This document shows positions 52,921-61,402 of a stretch of DNA of 64,000 bases, piece by piece. The translations under genes were made by a program, and so were the position numbers. The stretch is from DAOQVR01 sp035341665. Lineage in GTDB: Bacteria; Chloroflexota; Anaerolineae; JAAYZQ01. The first letter of the stretch is position 1. Each line of letters starts with the position of its first letter. Location of the stretch: contig DAOQVR010000004.1 of the NCBI GenBank assembly GCA_035341665.1, forward strand, positions 124,001-188,000, in the 5' to 3' direction. The notes beneath the pieces are model-generated. The model saw only the letters and a program-made list of their open reading frames with translations, ran no database searches and was not told the DNA's origin.

Positions 52921-54153
52921 TCAGGCCTCCGTCTTACGCCGAAGCCGCTCTCGCCGGTGCTCCAGCCCTGCCACCGCCTCGGCGCGCGCCGGGCCAGGCA
53001 CCCATGCCTGGGCCAGCGCAAGTCCGTGCTCCGTCCAGGCCAGTGCCCGCGCCGGGTCGCCGTCGTGCCACTCATAGTGCTTCGCCAGCTCCTCACAGGC
53101 ATACACTGCGCGCAGCCCCTCCGCCAGCGCCCGCCACCATCGCAGCGCCTCGACTCTCCGGTCTTGCCGCTTTAGCAGGTACGCCAGGTCGCGCATCGCC
53201 GCCTCCTGCACACCGGGTAGCCGGCTTGTCTCCGCTGCAAGCGCCAGAGCAGCCTCCGCACGCTCCTCCTCGCCCAGGTCATGCAATATCCGCGCGAGGC
53301 CGTAGAGGTCCTCGCCTGGCACGTTCTCCCTGGGTGGCAACGACGAGGCCAGCAGCGCGCACTGGTGCGCCGCCAGGCTGACCATCGACAGGATGTCCTG
53401 CGCGTTGTGGTAAAAGATGCGCGGCATCTCGCGCGCGTCGCCGGTGCGCGCGTACTCCGCGTAGAGGCTCGGAATGAGCCAACCTGGCACATCCTCCTGC
53501 TCGCGGCGCACGCTCAGCACCTCCGACTCCAGCGACGAAAGCGCGCACGAGGCCAGCCGGTGCCTCCAAAAGGCACGGGCCGGGGGTAGTAGGTCCAGGT
53601 GCGGCGCACCGTAGAGACGCGGTGGCCGCCGGTTCATCAGGAAGCGCGTCTCAAGGAGCGGCATGTCGAACTGCTTTCCGTTGAAGCTGACTACCGCCTC
53701 GTAGCCCGCCAGCGCCTCGTCCAGGGCCTGAATCTGCGCCGGCTCCTCGCCAAAGTCGCGCATGAAGAACTGGCGAATTGCAAAGCCGCCCGCCTCGAAG
53801 GCACCGACACCCACAAGGAAGACGTAGGTCCCGGTGCCGCCCGCCAAACCCGTCGTCTCCGTGTCGATGAAGGCAATCCGCGCCGGATCGACCTTTGCCA
53901 GCCGCTCGTCGCGCGCCAGCCGCGCCGCCCCGTGAGGCAGATGCTCGAGCAAGTCGCCCAGCCGGTGCGCGCCGTGGCTGTGCGTGGTGGAGTGAACCTC
54001 GGTATGCAGAAAGCAGGCGCCCTCGCGGTTGGCCAGCACCTCGCCGGGGATGAGGTCCTCGATCGTCCGGCGGCGTCGCCGCTCTTGGCTTGGCGGCGCG
54101 CCGCGGCGCAGCCCCAGGCGCCTCAACCGCTCGGTGAGGTCGGCGTTGCCCAT
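52921..54153 (-). CDS. YprB-like RNase H-fold exonuclease with TPR tail
   Basis: 410 aa. An N-terminal basic region is followed by a DEDD-type nuclease domain with FIDTETTGLAGGTGTYVFLVG and VVSFNGKQFDMPLLETRF, then IFYHNAQDILSMVSLA. The C-terminal 150 residues form TPR-like helices. This is the layout of YprB proteins; the substrate (DNA or RNA) is not settled. It starts 8 bases after the CPBP gene stop (AAGGAG site), so the two are one operon. Confidence 0.88.
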   Translation of the reverse strand: MGNADLTERLRRLGLRRGAPPSQERRRRRTIEDLIPGEVLANREGACFLHTEVHSTTHSHGAHRLGDLLEHLPHGAARLARDERLAKVDPARIAFIDTETTGLAGGTGTYVFLVGVGAFEAGGFAIRQFFMRDFGEEPAQIQALDEALAGYEAVVSFNGKQFDMPLLETRFLMNRRPPRLYGAPHLDLLPPARAFWRHRLASCALSSLESEVLSVRREQEDVPGWLIPSLYAEYARTGDAREMPRIFYHNAQDILSMVSLAAHQCALLASSLPPRENVPGEDLYGLARILHDLGEEERAEAALALAAETSRLPGVQEAAMRDLAYLLKRQDRRVEALRWWRALAEGLRAVYACEELAKHYEWHDGDPARALAWTEHGLALAQAWVPGPARAEAVAGLEHRRERLRRKTEA

Positions 54154-54161
54154 GGGGCTCC

Positions 54162-55145
54162 TTACGGCTTGAGCAGCCCCAGCAGGACGCCGGCCGCGTT
54201 GTAGCCGGCGTGGATGAGGATGGCTGTGGTGGTGTTGGTGCGCCGACGCACTAGTCCGAGCACGAGCCCGATGACAAAGACCTCCAGCATGGCCACCGTC
54301 AGGCCATACTGTAAGTGGCCCGCGGCAAAGAGCACCGAAGACAGCACCAGCCCCAGCCTTGGCTGCAGCGCACCACGAAAAAGCAGCTCCTCGCTGATAC
54401 CGGCCGAGAGCCCCAGGACGATCGCACCGCCCACTGTCATCAGGCCGCCAAAGAGCTGCTCCGTGACTCCCGTCAGCTTCCCATAGCCAGCCGGATCAAG
54501 CGCTTCCCATGCCGCATTCACCCCATAGTCGAGGGCCAGCAGCGCCGCGATGAGGACGGCCGCCAGCAGGAGGTGCCGCCACTGCGGCAGGCGCAGCCCC
54601 AATCGCTCCAGGGTCTGCACACCACCACGCCGGACAATGAGACCCACTCCCGCCAGCGCCAGGAGCAGCAGCGGCAGGCCGCTGAGCAGCACGTCCCAGG
54701 GAGTTAGGGCCTGGGCGGCTTCCGCCAGGGTGGAGATGTCGCCGATGAGTGCCATCTCGCCCAGCACAAGCCCCACCTCGTAGACGGCAAAGGCGAGCGC
54801 CGTCATGTGCACCGGCGACGAGGCATCGATGGGCAGGATGCGCGCCAGGCCGCGCCGTACCGCCGGGATGAGCGGCAGCACCGCCACAATGCCCGTACCA
54901 AAGAGCGCTGCAGCAAGACCCCACACACTCCCCGCCAAACCCGGCACGGCTGCCGCCGTGGGGTCGACCGCCTGCAGCACGCCCAACAGGGCAAAGAGCA
55001 ACCCGCCGCCCAGCAGCACGACATCAGTGAGGATGAGGAGGCCAAGAGTCGTGTAGCGCGCCCACGGCTGCCGCTCACCCAAGTTGGCGACAACCACCAG
55101 CGCGATGAAGGGCAGGAAGAGCAAGAGCGAGTAGAAGCTTTCCAT
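54162..55145 (-). CDS. CPBP-family intramembrane metalloprotease
   Basis: 327 aa from ATG 55145 (AAGGAG upstream); the same frame stays open far upstream, antisense to metG, but that part is not coding. About eight membrane segments. The protease motifs of the Abi/CPBP family are present: EELLFRG, then HLQYG, then HAGYN. Family members include the eukaryotic CAAX protease Rce1 and bacterial proteins that process or protect against peptides. Target unknown. Confidence 0.92.
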   Translation of the reverse strand: MESFYSLLLFLPFIALVVVANLGERQPWARYTTLGLLILTDVVLLGGGLLFALLGVLQAVDPTAAAVPGLAGSVWGLAAALFGTGIVAVLPLIPAVRRGLARILPIDASSPVHMTALAFAVYEVGLVLGEMALIGDISTLAEAAQALTPWDVLLSGLPLLLLALAGVGLIVRRGGVQTLERLGLRLPQWRHLLLAAVLIAALLALDYGVNAAWEALDPAGYGKLTGVTEQLFGGLMTVGGAIVLGLSAGISEELLFRGALQPRLGLVLSSVLFAAGHLQYGLTVAMLEVFVIGLVLGLVRRRTNTTTAILIHAGYNAAGVLLGLLKP

Positions 55146-55164
55146 GGGGTCTCCTTGGTGCCGT

Positions 55165-55193
55165 ATTCTAGCACGCATCACCGGCTGCGGCAA
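55165..55193 (-). promoter_or_regulatory. Promoter of the CPBP-YprB operon
   Basis: Minus strand: TTGCCG (55188-55193), 17 bases, TAGAAT (55165-55170). Leader about 12 bases. Confidence 0.6.
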
Positions 55194-55278
55194 CTGCGCT
55201 TCGCGCGGCGTCAGGCACTGCACGCTGGAGGGATGCAGCGGCCCTGCCGCTGAGGTCGGGAGGGGCCCCCCGGGCAAG

Positions 55279-55307
55279 TTGCCTTTTCTGCGCGGGTATG
55301 GTAGCAT
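55279..55307 (+). promoter_or_regulatory. Candidate metG promoter
   Basis: TTGCCT (55279-55284), 17 bases, TAGCAT (55302-55307). An ATG begins six bases after the -10 box, as in the moxR promoter. metG starts about 235 bases downstream. Confidence 0.5.
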
Positions 55308-55313
55308 AGCCGC

Positions 55314-55421
55314 ATGCAGACCGAAACGCGAGTGTACCGTGCGCTGCACACCGCCCGCCGGTCGTCCGCTGCCAAGGGAGATATGGGGGCTCGCCCCCAG
55401 AAGACGCAGCCACACCCTTGA
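55314..55421 (+). CDS. Possible 35-codon leaderless leader ORF of metG
   Basis: ATG 55314 would be the first transcribed codon if the promoter at 55279-55307 is right. The product starts MQTETRVYRALHTARR and ends KTQPHP; it is Arg-rich and has two Met codons only. A strong 6-7 bp GC hairpin (55384-55399) lies inside its 3' half. It could be a leader peptide or chance. Confidence 0.3.
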   Translation: MQTETRVYRALHTARRSSAAKGDMGARPQKTQPHP

Positions 55422-55459
55422 GTTGACGGCCGCGGCCGCGCGGCCCCGTCGGACGTCCA

Positions 55460-55487
55460 AGGGCGAGGCGACTCCTCGCCCTCTTTT
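55460..55487 (+). terminator. Terminator-like hairpin in the metG leader
   Basis: Stem 55460-55468 with 55474-55482 (9 bp), 5-base loop, then CTTTT (55483-55487). Placed between the leader ORF and metG, it could attenuate metG. Confidence 0.5.
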
Positions 55488-55537
55488 GTAGGGCGGGTTT
55501 CCATACCCGCCGCGTAGGGCGGGTTTCCATACCCGCC
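55488..55537. repeat. Tandem pair of 24-bp hairpin repeats upstream of metG
   Basis: Two identical 24-base copies (55488-55511 and 55514-55537), two bases apart. Each folds as a 7-bp stem (GGCGGGT/ACCCGCC) with a TTCCAT loop. The second ends just before the AAGGAGG ribosome site of metG. Confidence 0.8.
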
Positions 55538-55550
55538 AAGGAGGTACCAA

Positions 55551-57323
55551 ATGGCCCAAAAGATCCTGATTGGCGTGGCCTGGCCCTACGCCAACGGCTA
55601 CCAGCATGTCGGTCACCTTGCAGGCGCCTACTTGCCGCCTGACATCTTCGCCCGCTACCACCGGCTCGCCGGCAATGACGTCCTGATGGTCTCCGGCTCC
55701 GATGCGCATGGAACGCCCACCGCCGTCCGCGCGGACGCCGAGGGTGTGTCCCCGCGCGCCATCTTCGAGCGCTACCATCAGACCTTCCTCGAGACCTACC
55801 AGAAGATCGGCCTCACCTTCGATCTCTTCACCCATACCGACACCGAGAATCACATTCGCATCGCTCAGGACATCTTTCTGCAGATCCTGGAGCATGGCTA
55901 CCTCTATAAGGAGGTCCAGCAGCAGCTCTACAGCCCGCAGGAAAAGCGCTTCCTGCCCGACCGCTACGTGGAGGGCACCTGCCCACACTGCGGCTCTCCC
56001 GATGCGCGCGGCGACCAGTGCGACCGCTGCGGCAAGCTGCTGGAGCCAACCGAGCTCGTCAGCCCGCGCAGCAAGGCAAGCGGCGACACGGCGCTGGAGC
56101 TGCGGCAGACGGAGCACTTTTTCCTCGACCTGGGCGCGCTGAGCAGCCGGCTGGAGGATTGGCTGGGCAGCGGCAAGGACCACTGGCGGCCCAACGTCCT
56201 TGGTTTTGCCCAGAACTATGTGCGCGCCGGGCTGCGCGGACGACCCATTACGCGCGACATTGACTGGGGGATCCCAGTCCCTTTGCCCGGCTACGCCGGC
56301 AAGTGCCTCTACGTTTGGTTCGAGGCGGTGATGGGCTATCTCACCGCCAGCGTTGAGTGGTCGGCCAATCAGGGCTGTCCCGACGCATGGAAGGCGTGGT
56401 GGTACGACCCGTCGGCGCTCACCTACTACTTCATCGGCAAAGACAACATCCCCTTCCACACCGTCATCTGGCCTGCCGAGCTGATGGCGCTCGGCCGCAT
56501 ATACGAAGACGCCTCGCCGGCGCAGCTCAACCTGCCCCACGACGTCCCTTCGAATGAGTTCATGAACTTCAAGGGGGTCAAGTTCTCCAAGAGCCGGGGC
56601 AAGACGGTGGATGTGCCCTACTTTCTGAGCCGCTACGACCCTGACGCGCTGCGCTATTACCTGACGGCGGCTGCTCCGGAGACCAAGGACAGTGAGTTCT
56701 CCTGGGAAGAGTTCGTCGAGCGCAACAACAACGAACTGGTCGCCACCTGGGGCAATCTGGCCAACCGGATGCTTAGCTTTGCATTCACCAAGTTCGAAGG
56801 GCGCGTGCCGGACCCGGGACCGCTGGACGAGGCAGATCGTGAGATCCTGGGACGCGTCGAAGCCGCCTTCGCGACCATCGGCGAGCTGTACGCCGGCTGC
56901 AAGTTCCGCGCCGCGCTGGGTGAAGCGATCGCGCTGGCACGCGAAGCAAACGTCTACCTCGACCGGAAGGCACCCTGGTTCCAGGTCAAGACGGACAGCC
57001 GGGCGGCGGCGACCACCGTCTACGTCATCCTGCGCACGGTCGACAACCTCAAGACGCTCCTGGCACCCGTCCTTCCGCACACCGCCCAGGCGCTGCATGA
57101 GTACCTCGGCCACGAGGGCCGGCTCTTTGGCACACAGCAGGTAGTCGAATACCGGGGAGCGACAAGGTCGCACCGTGCACTGACCTACGACCACAAGGGA
57201 GCGGTGGGCACCTGGCGGAAAAGCGATTTGCCGCCCGGACAGGCCTTGCGCCGCCCGGCCCCCCTCTTCAAGAAGCTGGAGGAGAGCGTGATTGCCGAGG
57301 AGTACGCTCGACTGGAGGGATGA
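55551..57323 (+). CDS. metG: Methionyl-tRNA synthetase
   Basis: 590 aa. Class I motifs: HVGH in place of HIGH near residue 19, and KFSKSRG near 343. The zinc knuckle CPHCGSPDARGDQCDRC lies in the connective domain. It charges tRNA-Met. The C-terminal tRNA-binding (EMAP) domain found in some MetG proteins is absent, so this is the short form. AAGGAGG lies 7 bases before the ATG. Confidence 0.96.
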   Translation: MAQKILIGVAWPYANGYQHVGHLAGAYLPPDIFARYHRLAGNDVLMVSGSDAHGTPTAVRADAEGVSPRAIFERYHQTFLETYQKIGLTFDLFTHTDTENHIRIAQDIFLQILEHGYLYKEVQQQLYSPQEKRFLPDRYVEGTCPHCGSPDARGDQCDRCGKLLEPTELVSPRSKASGDTALELRQTEHFFLDLGALSSRLEDWLGSGKDHWRPNVLGFAQNYVRAGLRGRPITRDIDWGIPVPLPGYAGKCLYVWFEAVMGYLTASVEWSANQGCPDAWKAWWYDPSALTYYFIGKDNIPFHTVIWPAELMALGRIYEDASPAQLNLPHDVPSNEFMNFKGVKFSKSRGKTVDVPYFLSRYDPDALRYYLTAAAPETKDSEFSWEEFVERNNNELVATWGNLANRMLSFAFTKFEGRVPDPGPLDEADREILGRVEAAFATIGELYAGCKFRAALGEAIALAREANVYLDRKAPWFQVKTDSRAAATTVYVILRTVDNLKTLLAPVLPHTAQALHEYLGHEGRLFGTQQVVEYRGATRSHRALTYDHKGAVGTWRKSDLPPGQALRRPAPLFKKLEESVIAEEYARLEG

Positions 57324-57336
57324 CCTCAGATGGACT

Positions 57337-57380
57337 CGACAGGCCAGAGGGCACGCGGCCGCGTGCCCTCTGGCCTGTCG
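57337..57380. terminator. Perfect 44-bp palindrome, likely bidirectional terminator
   Basis: The 22-base arms (57337-57358 and 57359-57380) are exact reverse complements with no loop bases left over. It lies 13 bases after metG and 12 bases after the convergent GDT1-like gene, with TCTT to its right. Confidence 0.75.
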
Positions 57381-57392
57381 GTCTTCTCGAGA

Positions 57393-57671
57393 CTAGAGCA
57401 CGTCAAACCACATCAGCACGCCCATCAGCACAAAGCCGGCAGCGGCAATCTTGTGCAGGATGTTCTCCGGAATCACCCGCGTCAGCAGCTCTCCCCCCAG
57501 CACACCCAGGCCGGTGACGACGATGAGCGCCGCCGAGGCCCCCAGAAAGACCCACAGCGGTGCCTTGTGCTTGGCCGTCATGGAGATGACCGCCAGTTGG
57601 GTCTTGTCTCCCAACTCTGCCACAAAAAGGAGGGCGAAGGTGCTGAGCATCACTTTCAGGTTTTCGGGCAT
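57393..57671 (-). CDS. GDT1/TMEM165-like (UPF0016) single-domain membrane protein
   Basis: 92 aa from ATG 57671 with AGGAG upstream; a longer frame to 57764 is not favoured. It holds one copy of the family motif ELGDKTQ and three membrane segments. Full-length members have two copies and move calcium, manganese or protons; single-copy forms work as pairs. Only one half is present here, so it would need to form a homodimer or have a partner elsewhere. Confidence 0.85.
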   Translation of the reverse strand: MPENLKVMLSTFALLFVAELGDKTQLAVISMTAKHKAPLWVFLGASAALIVVTGLGVLGGELLTRVIPENILHKIAAAGFVLMGVLMWFDVL

Positions 57672-57751
57672 CGATGTCTCCTGGAATGGTTGTGAAGGGT
57701 GGGGCCGCTGCCCCTGCCCGTCCTCTCCCAGTGCGCAAGGGGTGAGCTTCG

Positions 57752-58441
57752 CTACCACACCCACCAGCGGAACTGGAAGCGGGCCGGGTAGATCTTGGAC
57801 AGCGCCTCGCCGGCAAAGGGTTCTCCGTGGCCCGGATAGACCATATGTGGCCGCGTGTCCTCAATGCGGCGATACGATGCCTCCCACGCCTTCCGGTCCG
57901 AGACATACACCGGCTTGCTGGGCACAGTGTAGTTCACAAAGAGGTCCCCGACCAGAGCATCCCCGTCCGCGCTGAGGAGAGCCAGCGCGCCCGGCGCGTG
58001 GCCCGGCACCCGCATCACGCGCGCGGGCACGCCATAGGCCGACAGCTCGGCGCCCTCGTCAAGCAGGACGTCTGCGCGCAGCGGGCGATAGGCCACGGCC
58101 GGTGCCAGCAACAGGTAGGCACGCCGGATCAGCTCGCCGCGCAGTGACTGGCCCGGCGGCAGCGCATTCCGGCGCACCTGGGTGAAGGCCGGCTCGTCGC
58201 GGAAGGCGGCCACGGGAGCGCCGCACCAGGCGTGCACCGCCTCGGCGGCGCCAAAGTGGTCCAGGTGCCCGTGCGTTATGAGGATCAGGCGGATCTCCTC
58301 TTTGGGAATGCCGGCACGCGCTGCCCCGTCGGTGACGAACGGCAGGCCGCGCGGGGGTCCAGGGTCAATCAGAATCGTCCCCTTCTTGCCCCGAAGCAGG
58401 TAACAGTTGGTCTCGCGGACGACGATGCGCTCAATCTGCAT
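57752..58441 (-). CDS. Metallo-beta-lactamase-fold hydrolase
   Basis: 229 aa. The HxHxDH motif is THGHLDHFG, followed by RVPGHAPGALAL and GDLFV, then YPGHGEP, which supplies the last ligands of a two-zinc site. This is a glyoxalase-II-like layout. Substrate unknown. It starts at ATG 58441 and is 80 bases upstream of the GDT1-like gene. Confidence 0.88.
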   Translation of the reverse strand: MQIERIVVRETNCYLLRGKKGTILIDPGPPRGLPFVTDGAARAGIPKEEIRLILITHGHLDHFGAAEAVHAWCGAPVAAFRDEPAFTQVRRNALPPGQSLRGELIRRAYLLLAPAVAYRPLRADVLLDEGAELSAYGVPARVMRVPGHAPGALALLSADGDALVGDLFVNYTVPSKPVYVSDRKAWEASYRRIEDTRPHMVYPGHGEPFAGEALSKIYPARFQFRWWVW

Positions 58442-58551
58442 GCAACCTCACTCCGGCCGATCATTGGACCAAGGCCCGCGCCCGGTCCAGGCTCCCGTGG
58501 TCTGGTGCCTCGTGCCCGTCGTCGTATGGAGCCTTGTGCCCGTCCCCCAGG

Positions 58552-59811
58552 CTACCCGCCCTGGCCTGCCGGGATGTCCGGCATCGGCGGAGCTACCGCG
58601 GCCCAATCGATCACGGGCATCTCGGGCGGCGCCGGCATCGCCAGCCGCGTTTGCTCGGCCAAGCGCGCCCATACGCCATCCAGGTCAATCTCGGGCATTG
58701 GCGGCGGGTCGGGAAAGCGTGCCGCCAGTTCACCCGATGCGACAGTCAGCGGCGACACGACGAACGCCGGCACCGTCTCCGGTTCGCCTGTCGCCGGAAG
58801 ACCTGTCCGCACCGCCGCGGGGATGGCCGCCTGATCCGCGGCCCTCTCGGGCAGCCCCGAAGCGGTACTTTGGGCACGCTGCGGCGGCGACGCTCCGCCC
58901 GTAGGCTCGGCCGCCGTCGCGGCCTCCTCCAGCGGCGCCCCGCACTTGGTGCAGAACCGGCCGATTGGGTTGCGCGTCCCGCAGCGTGCGCAGGTGCGCG
59001 TCGTCGCCCTGACCGCCGCACTTACAGCCGGCACCACTGCCACCTTCCCGAGCGCGGCCAAAAAATCGTGCGCGTCCGCATAGCGCTGTGCCGGATCCTG
59101 CGCCAGCGCACGGGAGATGACCAGATCCATTTCGGCCGAAACCTCGGCGTTGAAACGGGCTGCCGACAATAGGCTGCCCTGGATGATCACCGGGGCGCGC
59201 CGCGTGATCAGCGCGTAGAGGATGGCCGCCAGTGAGTAGACGTCGGCGCGCGGGCCGGCCGGCGCGTCCCCACCGCGCCGCTCAGGCGCCACAAAAGGCG
59301 AATCGGACTGCTCGATCTTGGCCTGCACCAGCTCGAGGACCTGGCGGACGCCGAGCCCGGTCACCTGAACCCGCCCGTCCTCCGCCACCCAGATGCTGCC
59401 GGGCGACAAATCGCCGTGCACGACGCCCCGCTTGTAGGCATGCTCCAGCGCCTCGCCCGCCTGCATCACGACGTCCGCAGCGGCGTCCACCGCCCAGGGC
59501 TGATCGAGCCGTGCGGCCAACGGCTGTGCCTTCTCGAGGGCTCGCACCACAACGTAGGGCAGCCCGCCCTTCTCGCCGACGTCGCGGACGGCCGCAATGT
59601 TCGGGTGGTTCAGCTGCCGGATGGCCGAGGCCAGCGTGCGAAAGCGCGCGGCGATGCGCGGATCGCCTGGTAGCATGCCGCGCAACACCTGGATCCAGAC
59701 CGGCTTCTTGGTTTCAGCCTCCTGGGCACGCACCAGGAGCGATCCGGCGTCCTGCGACTCAACGCGCGCCGAGCGATACCCACGCACAACCTGGTTGATC
59801 AGGTCCCGCAT
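58552..59811 (-). CDS. Zinc-ribbon pseudokinase
   Basis: 419 aa from ATG 59811 (GGGAGGAAA upstream). A protein-kinase-like domain (about 15-260) is followed by a double-CxxC zinc ribbon (CARCGTRNPIGRFCTKC) and a Pro-rich tail. The kinase residues are mostly lost: Gln replaces the ATP-binding Lys (VWIQVL), HRDLKPxN appears as HGDLSPGS, and DFG appears as GLG. The fold-type landmarks NHPNI, APERR and DVYSLAAILYAL are kept. It should bind rather than phosphorylate. The tail has three PPxMPxI repeats. Starts 13 bases after cutA. Confidence 0.82.
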   Translation of the reverse strand: MRDLINQVVRGYRSARVESQDAGSLLVRAQEAETKKPVWIQVLRGMLPGDPRIAARFRTLASAIRQLNHPNIAAVRDVGEKGGLPYVVVRALEKAQPLAARLDQPWAVDAAADVVMQAGEALEHAYKRGVVHGDLSPGSIWVAEDGRVQVTGLGVRQVLELVQAKIEQSDSPFVAPERRGGDAPAGPRADVYSLAAILYALITRRAPVIIQGSLLSAARFNAEVSAEMDLVISRALAQDPAQRYADAHDFLAALGKVAVVPAVSAAVRATTRTCARCGTRNPIGRFCTKCGAPLEEAATAAEPTGGASPPQRAQSTASGLPERAADQAAIPAAVRTGLPATGEPETVPAFVVSPLTVASGELAARFPDPPPMPEIDLDGVWARLAEQTRLAMPAPPEMPVIDWAAVAPPMPDIPAGQGG

Positions 59812-59824
59812 CGGTTTCCTCCCC

Positions 59825-60172
59825 TCAATCCACCGCGTGCCACGAGCCATGCACCGCGCCGTCGAGCCAGCGTAGGTATGTCTCGCTCCCACCCACCACC
59901 GGCAGTGCTAGGACTTCAGGCACCTCGTAGCTGTGCAGTGCGCGGACGCGCTCCACCAGCTCGTCCAGGACATCGCTGCGCGTCTTGATGATCAGCAGCC
60001 ATTCCCGTGCGCGTTCCACGCGGCCCTCCCAGCGGTAGACCGACGTTGCGCTTGGGATGATGGTGGCACAAGCGGCAATCATCGCCTCGACCAGCCCTTC
60101 GGCGATGCGCTCTGCCTCCTCGCGCGACGCGGCAGTGACCAGGACGACGAGTGGCTCGTGCACCGCAGTCAC
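59825..60172 (-). CDS. cutA: CutA divalent-cation tolerance protein
   Basis: 115 aa. It shows the CutA1 pattern VLVTAASREEAERIAEGLVEAMIAAC, VYRWEGRVE and the closing HSYEVPEVLALPVVGGSETYLRW. These are small trimeric proteins linked to metal tolerance and signalling. The GTG start overlaps the GTPase stop by 4 bases (GTGA); a GTG three codons in is possible. Confidence 0.93.
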   Translation of the reverse strand: MTAVHEPLVVLVTAASREEAERIAEGLVEAMIAACATIIPSATSVYRWEGRVERAREWLLIIKTRSDVLDELVERVRALHSYEVPEVLALPVVGGSETYLRWLDGAVHGSWHAVD

Positions 60173-61221
60173 TCCTCTCCCTTGGCGAGCTCGCGCTCGC
60201 GTCGGCGGCGCTTGCGGCGGTAGAGCGCCTGCATTTGCTCCGGCGTGAGCGTCTTGTTGTGCTCAAAGTACTGCACAGCGACCTGGCCCATCGCGTAGGT
60301 GCCGGCCGCGGCCACGCCCGCGGCGACCACCCAGCCAGCCGCCGGCAGCAGCTTGGCACCCTCCTGGCCCAGGTAGCGGAGGGCCACACCGCCGGCAATG
60401 GTGGCGATCAACTCCTTGGCGTGCTGAGTGCTCATCGGCTCGCCGTAGATCGCCGCGATGCGCAGCACCATCCGTGCCTGCGAGGCAAGCAAGAAGGGGA
60501 TGTCGAGCCCGGGAACGGGCTCCAGTCCGACCACGGCATTGATGGCCGCGGCCGCGCGGATCACCTTAACGCAGGCATGGCGGCGGTAGGCAGGGATTGC
60601 GCGGCCGATCGACACCGCCAACGCGGGGTGGGCGTCCACCACTCGCGGCAGCAGCAATTCGGCAATGTTGGTGCCCTTCTTGGCCGAGATGGGGATCAGG
60701 TTCGGCTCGTTGAGGGTGGTGCGGGCATGCTCCAGGACGGCTCCCCACTCCTTGCCCAACAAGTCGATTTTGTTGAGCACGGCGATCACCGGCTTGTTGG
60801 TGGCGCGCAGCCGGTGGAGGAGCGCAAAGTCCGTCTGCCGGACGCCTGCGCCGGCGTCCAGCACGAGGACAATGACGTTGGCAGAGTCGATCCCGCTGAG
60901 CGCGGTCCCCGCGCGGTCGACGCCGTCCACCTCTCCAAAGCCGGGGGTATCCACGAGGGTAAAGGGCCCCCACTGCTCGTTCAGGAGGGTGCGAGTGGTG
61001 CCCGGCACGGCACCGACCGGCGATATGTCGTGCCCCTTCAGAAAGTTGAACAGGGTGGATTTGCCCGAGTTTACCGGTCCGACGATCGCGACGTGAGTCA
61101 GCGTCTCCTCTTCTACCTGGTGGGCCATCGAGGTCCAATCAAAGGCATCAAAGAGACGCCGGATCTCGGCGAGAGTCGCAGGTAGCCGGATGGCGGCGGG
61201 CAGGACGGCCGCTTTTGCCAT
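60169..61221 (-). CDS. Era-like GTPase with DUF697 domain
   Basis: 350 aa from ATG 61221 (AAGGAAGAG upstream). G1 GPVNSGKST, G2 GTTRT, G3 DTPGF and G4 NKID are intact. The C-terminal half has hydrophobic helices of the DUF697 type (AAAAINAVVGLEPVPGLDIPFL, VLRIAAIYG) and a basic tail. Similar GTPases are membrane-linked and of unknown role. The upstream part of the open frame (to 61362) overlaps a small membrane protein and is not used. Confidence 0.87.
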   Translation of the reverse strand: MAKAAVLPAAIRLPATLAEIRRLFDAFDWTSMAHQVEEETLTHVAIVGPVNSGKSTLFNFLKGHDISPVGAVPGTTRTLLNEQWGPFTLVDTPGFGEVDGVDRAGTALSGIDSANVIVLVLDAGAGVRQTDFALLHRLRATNKPVIAVLNKIDLLGKEWGAVLEHARTTLNEPNLIPISAKKGTNIAELLLPRVVDAHPALAVSIGRAIPAYRRHACVKVIRAAAAINAVVGLEPVPGLDIPFLLASQARMVLRIAAIYGEPMSTQHAKELIATIAGGVALRYLGQEGAKLLPAAGWVVAAGVAAAGTYAMGQVAVQYFEHNKTLTPEQMQALYRRKRRRRERELAKGEE

Positions 61222-61222
61222 G

Positions 61223-61402
61223 TCACTCTTCCTTGGTGCGGGCTGAACGCTCGCGTATAAGCACGATGATGTCGAGGACGGCCAGGACGCCCAGCCCAAA
61301 GAGAGCCGCCTCGCGCCAACCCGCCAGCAGTGCAATGGCCAGTAGGCCCAGTGCCGCAACATTGGCCAGCACGAGGTCTCGCCGTCTCCCTCGGCTATCC
61401 AA
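61223..61402 (-). CDS. Small two-TM membrane protein between radC and the GTPase
   Basis: 59 aa if the TTG at 61402, which overlaps the radC stop by 8 bases, is the start; GTG ten codons in is also possible. Product: basic N-terminus, then NVAALGLLAIALLAGW, a turn, and AALFGLGVLAVLDIIVLIRE with a basic end. It stops one base before the GTPase ATG. Position, overlap and composition make it a likely gene, but the family is unknown to me. Confidence 0.55.
   Translation of the reverse strand: MDSRGRRRDLVLANVAALGLLAIALLAGWREAALFGLGVLAVLDIIVLIRERSARTKEE

Noticed and set aside
55308..55550. T-box riboswitch for metG
   Set aside because: No TGGNACCGCG antiterminator block and no specifier loop seen.
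55146..57194. Upstream extension of the CPBP protease frame across metG
   Set aside because: Antisense to metG; the promoter and ribosome site fit ATG 55145.
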